Assembly (NCBI RefSeq): GCF_947623445.1
Contig: NC_135241.1
Location: forward strand, 7,194,501 to 7,258,500
Direction: 5' to 3'
Origin: Clavelina lepadiformis
Taxonomy: Eukaryota > Chordata > Ascidiacea > Aplousobranchia > Clavelinidae
DNA length: 64,000 nucleotides
The notes beneath the pieces were generated by a model. The model was not told the DNA's origin and searched no databases. It worked only from the letters and a program-made list of their open reading frames with translations. This document shows, piece by piece, positions 56,462 to 64,000 of the stretch (the first letter of the stretch is position 1; every line of letters starts with the position of its first letter). Position numbers and translations under genes: made by a program.

Positions 56462-59400
56462 TCTCAGTCACTTTATTAGAATACTGTAATAAGTGTGCTG
56501 ATGTATGTGGCTTACTTCATTAATGTCGTCAACATGTCTTCAACTTTCTTCAATTTTGCTATTTTGGCTGATGGTAATTTTTTACCAAGTTGTCTTTCGT
56601 AGCCAATCAGTAGCAGCAAAACACATGCTATACGCAATTATTTTTTTAGATAGTTAGTATAAATTAAGGCACATGCGGAGAATGTTATTAATTAGGAGAG
56701 TTCATAATTATATTTTGAAAATATCTCTTATGAATATAATAACACAAAATAAATTTTGGTGTTGTTCAAATTGTGTTCAGAAAAGAATCTCAGGTTTGTA
56801 TTTTATAGCCAGTACTGTACATTTTGATACTTCAAAAAGTTGGTTGCTTTGTAAAATGTTTGTTATGTTTTTGGTTGTGTTTTCAATTTACTTGCTAATA
56901 AGTGTGATTTTTATCTGTAATTTATTTGGTATCCTGCAATGTTTCTGCTGTTAATCTTTTCTGCACTTTAGGTCCCTATTTTTAACTTTTGTGTTAATCA
57001 CGTTAACAAAGGTTTATTTGCTGTCGTTGTGTTATCATTTATTTGGTTCAGATCTCGTTCGAAATTTTTACGTTTTCATATTCTGGGGTAGTCTTTTACG
57101 CAGAACTGTGCTTTCAATTAATTCCTACATATAAGATAATGCAATAATTTGCAAATGAGCGTGCCGAAATAGTTAAAAATCTTCCCTTTTATGGAGTTAA
57201 TGTGTAGCCTCAATGTACAAAGCACTTAACGATGAATAGAGTATCTAACAAATGAGCGACAAGGGCTTATATGGTTACGTTGTTATCCGTGAATTATGTT
57301 AAATTTTTTTTATTGTTTAGGTTATTAAATAAACCAGTTTTTGATTGCGCTACCTTGGGTGCCCATAAAAAAGTTATTATAAAAATTACTTATAAATTTC
57401 TGTTTCCCCTAATCAAAATTTAGTACCCGAAAAAGCACTGCCAAAGCTCGTGAACGCTACCTAGGTTTACAACAATCCAATCTTTTACAAGTCTTTTACA
57501 GACTTTACACCACATGGAAATTTATTTAGGAAAATTCCAGGTGGAGCCGGTATGCACCATGGATATAGAGTTACGGGCAGGGCTGAAGGCAAGTTTACAA
57601 CTGTAGGAAAATATAAATCTAAAGCTAACATGCTTTTGTTTTTCACCTGAGCGTATGTGCAAAGAGATACAAGAAGAAACAGATTTTGAACTGCCTGTAG
57701 ACAAGGCTCCGTTCAGAAGTAGTTGCAAACGTTTAAGTTCATGGTGTAAATAAATAAGCTAACACTGGTTTCGTAAAGCTACGTAATTAGTAAGATGCAA
57801 AGATATGGCACGCGTAGGTGTAAAATAAACGACACAATTTATCATAAAGATGATTCGAAACGAGGTACAACGTAAAAGATATGGGTCTCAAAATAATACA
57901 GGTATACATCGTGCACCCAAACTCAGCCTCAAAAACAGTCAAAGTTTTTTTAGCATATTTTCTTTATAAAACACCACAATCAATATCTAAAAATAACCTA
58001 TGACTGTAGGATTTAGTCATATAGTTATTATCCTGATACCCTGAGATTCTGCTACATTTTACGGCCCGGGTTAGACGTGTTTATGCTTTTCAAATCAGCA
58101 AGATGTAGCCTAATTGCTCATCAAGGCCATCGAATTCTAACCTCGAGACTATATAGTTTTCACTTTCTTGCACAACGCATGAACGACACTTGGCCCTGTC
58201 ATGTAGTCCGTTAAACGGTACCAAATTGATGTATATAGGTATATACTGTATAGTATAGAGATAGGCTATACTTGTATAATGTATATGTGATATACCAAAT
58301 CGGTAAAATTATTGTTCTAAGCGGGACTAATCACTAAAGTATTGCAAAATATCGCTCAGACGAGGTGAAACTTTGTCCGAAAACTATATGGTATTTTATT
58401 CTCTTTTTGCGTCATTCGCTTCTGTTTGTATTGTCTGTGCCGAGCGTTCCTAGCTTTATTTATCGGAAATCTTGAATTTAAAGATGGAAGCTTTCATGTT
58501 TATACTGTAGGCTTCATTTATTTACAGTGAACAATGCTACTTGTAACGAGCTTGCAAAAACCTGTAATCTTGAAATTTGCTACAAAATAAGATAGAAAAG
58601 TTTATTAAGTTATGCATGCATTTGTACGAAACGTTTTTTCGATTTACATATTAATACACGTAGTTTTTGGTAATTTGCAATTTTGCAGTTTCTTTGTGTT
58701 TCTGTTTCAAGCAATTTGTTGTTCTTGCGCGTTAATCCGCATGGAAGGGTTTCACAATTTTAATCGCTTTTATTGGAGACCATTGTTCGGTTTCTTAGCT
58801 GAAAACATCACATTGTTAAGCAGAAATACTGGTCAACTGTGCAGGGCCCGGACACAATAACATAGATGGTTCTCAATAACTTTATTGATTAAGTTAACCC
58901 ACCGTGCATAGAATGTTCAGAACAAAGATGTAAGCAGCGTCTGATGAAGCTCTAAAGATGTGGGCTGTTAATTAAAGAAAATCACAAAAAAAGGATACAT
59001 GTATTACGAAATACAGTTTGCGCGGTTAATAACACGTAAGAAAGTACTGCTTCAAGTATTTTGACCTCTCTCATACGCCTTCAGGGCAAACACGGAAACG
59101 TTTTCAGTTACAAACAGGTTAAACATCAAAATTGGTGATCACTTAGCAAAGCGAAGTAAGTTTTATCTTGTAGGCTATACTAAACTGATTACAACATCAG
59201 CGAGTTTTCAGCGAAAAAATCTCCACATCAGAAAGGATTTATTCTGATCATATTTCAATTTTTTAATAAGTTTAGTTATATTTTAATATTGTTTTTATTC
59301 AAATACATGCAGTTTGTAGTTCTACTATTTTAAAAACGTTAAATTATTTAGAAGGAAATAAACATCACAAAAGGTTTGGACGTAGCTCTTAAGACATGAC

Positions 59401-59724
59401 ATTGAAAGGTGTGGCAGTTTTTATAATTTGCTGTTACATGATTGAGAAGTTTAGCAGTTGCTTAATACGTTTTGAGTAAAGGATTAAAAAATTAATTGAT
59501 TTTGAGTTATATCAAGGTTTAGATTCTTCATTTTTAAAATACTGCAGACGAAATAAAATATGCTATGAAAGTAAACAGAGATTTCATGTACCGGTAGTGG
59601 TAATTATTTTGCCTTGTTCCCGATCGGTTTCACCATTCGAAAATTTGAGTTTACCTTTACTTCATAAAACTTCTGCCATTGATTTTATAAGAGAAGTTAC
59701 AAGACAGTTCTTCAATGACAAAAT
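56462..59724. other. intergenic DNA between the MPPED-like and galactosyltransferase genes
   Basis: No gene called. A small reading around 57496-57660 after a fair acceptor site (KIPGGAGMHHGYRVTGRAEG) has no recognised family. An 82-codon hydrophobic frame at 58612-58860 also lacks support. The region before 59725 should hold the promoter of the next gene. Confidence 0.4.
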
Positions 59725-62700
59725 ATGGTGCACTTTTTGCAAAGTATTGCAAGGAATCTGTTCCGTCTCCTGTTACCAACAAGATGCATAAGACGAGTTG
59801 GACAACGACGAAATACCAAAGTGTTCATCTTCAGTCTTACTTTGTTTTCTCTTGCTTTGGTTATGACTCGACGCAACGAAAGGTAATGGGCTGTTGTTTT
59901 ATACTGATTGTATTATAATGAAAATATGTGATTGAGAGGATAAGCACATTTCGGGTAGCGCTAAAATATTGCTGTATGCCATAACTATGCAAGAACTGGT
60001 TGATAAAACATCAGCAGAATTATACTTTGCATGGACAACTTTAGAGACTACTACAGAGAAAGTTTGTTGACCTAAACATGCTTATTAGCTTGCTCTAGGG
60101 CTAATAAGACTGTATAGGCCGCAATAAATGTGCTATCGCTTCATTGTAAATTAGTCCGCCTTGTTTATTATTTTATGATTTCTTATAGTCTATAAAGTTA
60201 TTTTTAGTATTTGCATACATGTTGTTTTTATGCAGTTTACTTACAAAGGATATTGTCAAAAGTAACGTTAAAGAAGTTCTTTTCACCGAAAAGACAGAAG
60301 AAATTATTCCCAAAGCCTTGCGAGAAGTTGAAGAATATGATGTAAAGGACGACCCACCAGCTAGACATTTGATGGGTTTGAAAAATTGCTCCGAATATCC
60401 AAGCAAGCTAGGTTTGCTCCTAGATAAATACCTTGGTCAAATAGACTAAACGTATTTTCAATTCACATTCAAATGCAGGTATTTTTTTAATTATTTTTGA
60501 TATTAACCCAGTGGGCGCATTAAATATCAATCCCAACATAACTCCAAGTTTTGACGAAGTCGAGCGAGTTTCAGGAACACAATTTTTGAAAGGAGGTTGC
60601 TATACACCAGCCAATTGCAAACCGCTGTATGAAATGCGTGTGACTTCAACTTTATGTATACTGTGCATATATAACCGTACACGTATGAAAATGCTTGTGT
60701 TGTTAGTTTTAAATACTGCAAATAATTACAATATCCTATAGGCCAATATAGAGATATAAGCTTACGCTTTATCATATACGTCTACAGATGCTAACGTATA
60801 GACGTGTACTTTAGGTTTCATGTACAGTATAGTCAACATACCTGCAGTTTTAATTTGCAGTCAAACAATAACACACAGCGTTTTATTCAAATGCAGGCAA
60901 AAGGTGGCCATCATAATACCGTTTAAAGATCGGGAAGCTCATTTGAAAACTTTGTTGTTTTATCTCCATCCAATGCTGCAAAAGCAAATGATTCAATATT
61001 GTGTTTACGTGGCTGAACAGGTAAAAACCAAGTAATTAATAAAGCAGTGAATGTTTTATTCATGATAGCCTATATTTTTCGCTTGCTTTTCGTAAGAAAT
61101 AAAGAATTTAAAACTTATAGCAGACTATTTGTCGAACAAATCGAACAAAAGATATAATCTCCATTAAGAAATCATATGGTTTTATCTGTGCCTGAGTTTT
61201 GTAGAATTTCCGTCCGAAATCTAATGTCTTCAATATGACTAGATTTTTATGTTTAGCTTGATGAAGGCCAGTTTAACAAAGCGATGCTGATGAACGCTGC
61301 TTTCCAAGAAGTGATGAAGCGGGATTTTTACGACTGTATCATCTTTCATGACGTTGATATGATCCCAGAAAACGACAAAAATTTATACATGTGCGGAGAA
61401 CAACCGCGTCATTTATCGCCAGGTAAATTTGAAACAACAAAATATTTTAGGATAAAATAATGTTTTATTGCACATTGTTGTGCGATGAAAGCTCAAGTAA
61501 GGTGTATCAACATCTGCAATCTCAGAAAATGTTTTATCTCTCAACTTAATTTCCAGACGTCGTAATTTAGATTCTTGTACTTTGAAACTAAACAATAAGT
61601 GTCGTTATAACGATTTATATACACAGCCATCGACAAGTTTGAGTACAAACCCCATTACGGCACCGATTTTGGTGGCGTGACGGGCATTACACCAGTGCAG
61701 TACAGAAAAGCAAACGGGCACTCCAATCAGTTCTGGGGATGGGGTGGGGAAGATAACGACATGGAGTTTCGCATCCGTTACAAGTAAATATGTAGGTTAT
61801 CACATTGGCAATATGTCAAGTTAGGCTAAAATTTTGTTATCTGTTGAAGTTGTAATTGGAAAACTATAGGGTCTACTTTTTATGCCGGTAAGTCAGCAAA
61901 TCATGATAATATCTAACCCATGCAGCAAAATGAAAATCATACCTTCGGATCTCAATATTGGTCGCTATAAAATGATTGTTCACAAGCATCCTTGGAAGTT
62001 TCACCCAAGCGAATTTCCGTAAGTTACATGCAAATATAAAAATTAAATTTAGATTTTCTACATTGCAATCTATCTACAGTTTAAAGTTAGTTTAATTAAT
62101 TTTTTAGAACTTGTACTAGGGCATTTACTTCAATTACCAACATATAACTTACATTTCAAGCAAATAATTAAAGCTCTAAGTGTTTCCAGAGAGAAAGTGC
62201 CGATTTTGATACATTTCAACTGTTATGGTATTCGTTAGTTACATGAAGTTGGATTTGAGCGTCCAAAGCTACTTTATTTTAGTTGGCAATTCCGAAAATT
62301 CGATTTGCCAAAGCCTTTAAACTTGACGACAAAAGAAAAGCTCATATATAGCCCTCGAACTAAGACAGCGTATACCATGCACCCACTCTTGACAACAAAA
62401 TGCTGTCGGACGTTTTTCCATTGGAGTATCGCGAACATATAAGTTAGCTATGACTAGTAACAGTAAAATAACTCATTTTCTCAATACATTTATGTATTCA
62501 TATTTTATTTTACCTTTACCGCTATTGTGTCCCACTTTTAATCTACCAAAAATTTTAAGGTTCCTAAAGTCGTTTAACTATTTCCCATCATGGCTTTTTA
62601 TACAGTACATCAAAGTGAAAGTTAGAATCTCTAGTTGATACATTTATTCAAAAGTTGAATATGCAATTGCTGCAGTGCGTCCCTGCGGCTTGGTATTACG

Positions 62701-63788
62701 TGAGCACTGGCTAACATTTCGTCTTTGGACTCATACTACCATAGCTTGGACAATACGGTGTTATTACAATACTTTCTGTAACTTGGTAGCGTTGGTTAAA
62801 CTTTAAAAATTGTTGGTCGGCATGAAAACGTTCACATTCTTCACACATAATAATCATTATATTCCAGGAAGTCATTCATGCATTAAAATTGTCGAAACAC
62901 TTAAAGTAATCGCTTATTTAGTGATCTCAAGAAGATATAAATTGATATTTACTGTATAAGCATAGATATGATGTATGTACATATTTATCTTCAGTGTGTG
63001 CATGGTACGCAATCCTAACTCCAGGACTACAATATTTATAATATTTAGCAATAGTAGGACTTATACACAATATTTTTGTTTATTACTTTGTACATAATTT
63101 TCACACTTTGATGGTGTTAACAGACATCGCCTGAACGACACACGAGTCGCAAGAGCGAAGTCAGATGGACTCAAAGACTTGCATTACCGTCTAGTAAACG
63201 TGGATAGTCATCCAACGTACACTAAGTTGTTTATTGATATTCGTCGGATTGAAGTTAAACGAATTATTTTGTATATCGACGGAAAACCAGCCATGGATTT
63301 TGACATAAAACCAGGTATCTTTTCTTTATCTATCTCCATTATCTCGGTTATCACATTATCTTCAGTTCTATAACAGATGTTGCTTAACTTTACAAAATAC
63401 CAGAAAGCGTTAATGGGCTACTACTTGAACAGTAATCCACACTAACTTTATGGAATATTAACGCTGATATTCTTCAGTTTAGTTAATGACAGTGATATTT
63501 CCTAAAGTTGTTTAATGTGTACTTGGTTAGGCCTATATGCTTTATGGAGAAATGAATCGTCACAAAGCCGAAGTGTGACTATGCAAAACATAAGATTTAT
63601 TTATGTGTTCGTCGTTCTTGATTACCATCGGTAGTCAGTCAACTTTCTATAGGGCGGTCTGCCTAAAAAGTTATGTAGTTAGTTTACTTCATCAATAGAT
63701 TAAGCTGAATAACAAAACGTTAAAGTTTTAATAAAAGGTTTCAGATCTGGCTTTGCTAATTCCGCCGTTTACGACTATCAAATTATAG
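59725..63788 (+). CDS. beta-1,4-galactosyltransferase family glycosyltransferase (407 aa, 9 exons)
   Basis: A Golgi type II membrane enzyme that transfers a hexose (Gal or GalNAc) from UDP-sugar in beta-1,4 linkage. Exons are 59725-59882, 60236-60411, 60512-60626, 60897-61020, 61257-61422, 61627-61783, 61926-62018, 63124-63314 and 63745-63788. They join in phase to 1,224 nt. An Arg-rich cytoplasmic end precedes a short anchor at about 33-47 and a stem region. Catalytic landmarks: KVAIIIPFKDREAHL (from 152), FHDVDMIP with the metal-binding DVD at 223-225, FGGVTG (261-266), WGWGGEDND (283-291), and M315/H318 as the M-x2-H metal pair. The residue before FGG is Asp260, where family members usually have Tyr, Phe, Ile or Leu that sets donor choice. 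The sugar donor is therefore uncertain. The C-terminus extends about 30 residues past the usual family end, with an RIILYIDGKPAMDF segment. Confidence 0.92.
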
Positions 63789-64000
63789 TTACACGCCATT
63801 CCACTATCTATTCTATACAAATTGATTAATTTTTCCCAACATATCCCGATACCCGATGTCTTGCAATTCCAGGGCGTAAATGACGCCTTTTCCGGACAGC
63901 GCACGTTTTGTATGCAGCTTTATGCGCAATCTTGTTCATAATGCAGTCGTTTCATACTGCAAAACAGTTGCTTATAATTTAACTTACGACCCCACTGGTT
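63789..64000. other. 3' flank of the galactosyltransferase gene
   Basis: Short stretch to the window end; nothing recognised. Confidence 0.4.

Noticed and set aside
57496..57660. Possible exon after an acceptor site
   Set aside because: No family recognised and no partner exon in phase on either side.
58612..58860. 82-codon hydrophobic frame as first exon of the galactosyltransferase
   Set aside because: The exon at 59725-59882 supplies a type II anchor, the right phase and a good donor, so this one is not needed.

Overview
The window is animal nuclear DNA: AT-rich, with intron-containing genes (GT-AG junctions in matching phases) and many DNA transposons. The host genes (ATAD5-like, LRRC8-like, MPPED-like, beta-1,4-galactosyltransferase) point to an invertebrate metazoan. 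Compact multi-exon genes and abundant hAT miniature elements would suit a deuterostome such as an ascidian, but that placement is inference. I read coding exons by eye from splice sites, reading phase and family motifs; nothing was computed.

Layout. 0-6.3 kb: the 3' end of a LINE, a gene of unknown family for a single-pass membrane protein (minus), and several hAT-like miniature elements. 6.9-8.3 kb: an uninterrupted gene for a secreted leucine-rich-repeat protein (plus). 8.3-14.8 kb: no recognisable gene, one hAT-like element. 14.8-20.7 kb: an eight-exon ATAD5/Elg1 homologue (minus), the PCNA-unloading clamp-loader subunit. 20.7-32.0 kb: a transposon-rich stretch with hAT-like, pogo-like, Mutator-like and Tigger-like elements, one of them nested. 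32.0-38.2 kb: an eight-exon gene (minus) for a protein that matches the membrane half of LRRC8 volume-regulated anion channels but stops before any leucine-rich repeats. 38.2-42.7 kb: repeats and unassigned DNA. 42.7-52.0 kb: a complete DNA transposon of about 9.3 kb. 53.3-56.5 kb: a seven-exon MPPED-type metallophosphoesterase (plus). 59.7-63.8 kb: a nine-exon beta-1,4-galactosyltransferase-family gene (plus).

The most interesting system is the 9.3 kb transposon. It has long inverted repeats starting TACGGTAGCC, a perfect 6-bp target duplication (CCATCG) and two convergent intact genes. One encodes a retroviral-type integrase (D160, D219, E253). The other encodes a HECT-type ubiquitin ligase (candidate catalytic Cys590). 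Both begin with a tiny separate exon encoding a zinc ribbon of identical spacing (C-x2-C-x10-C-x2-C), followed by a phase-1 intron. This suggests one N-terminal module shared by the two proteins of a single mobile element. The second notable locus is the LRR-less LRRC8-like channel.
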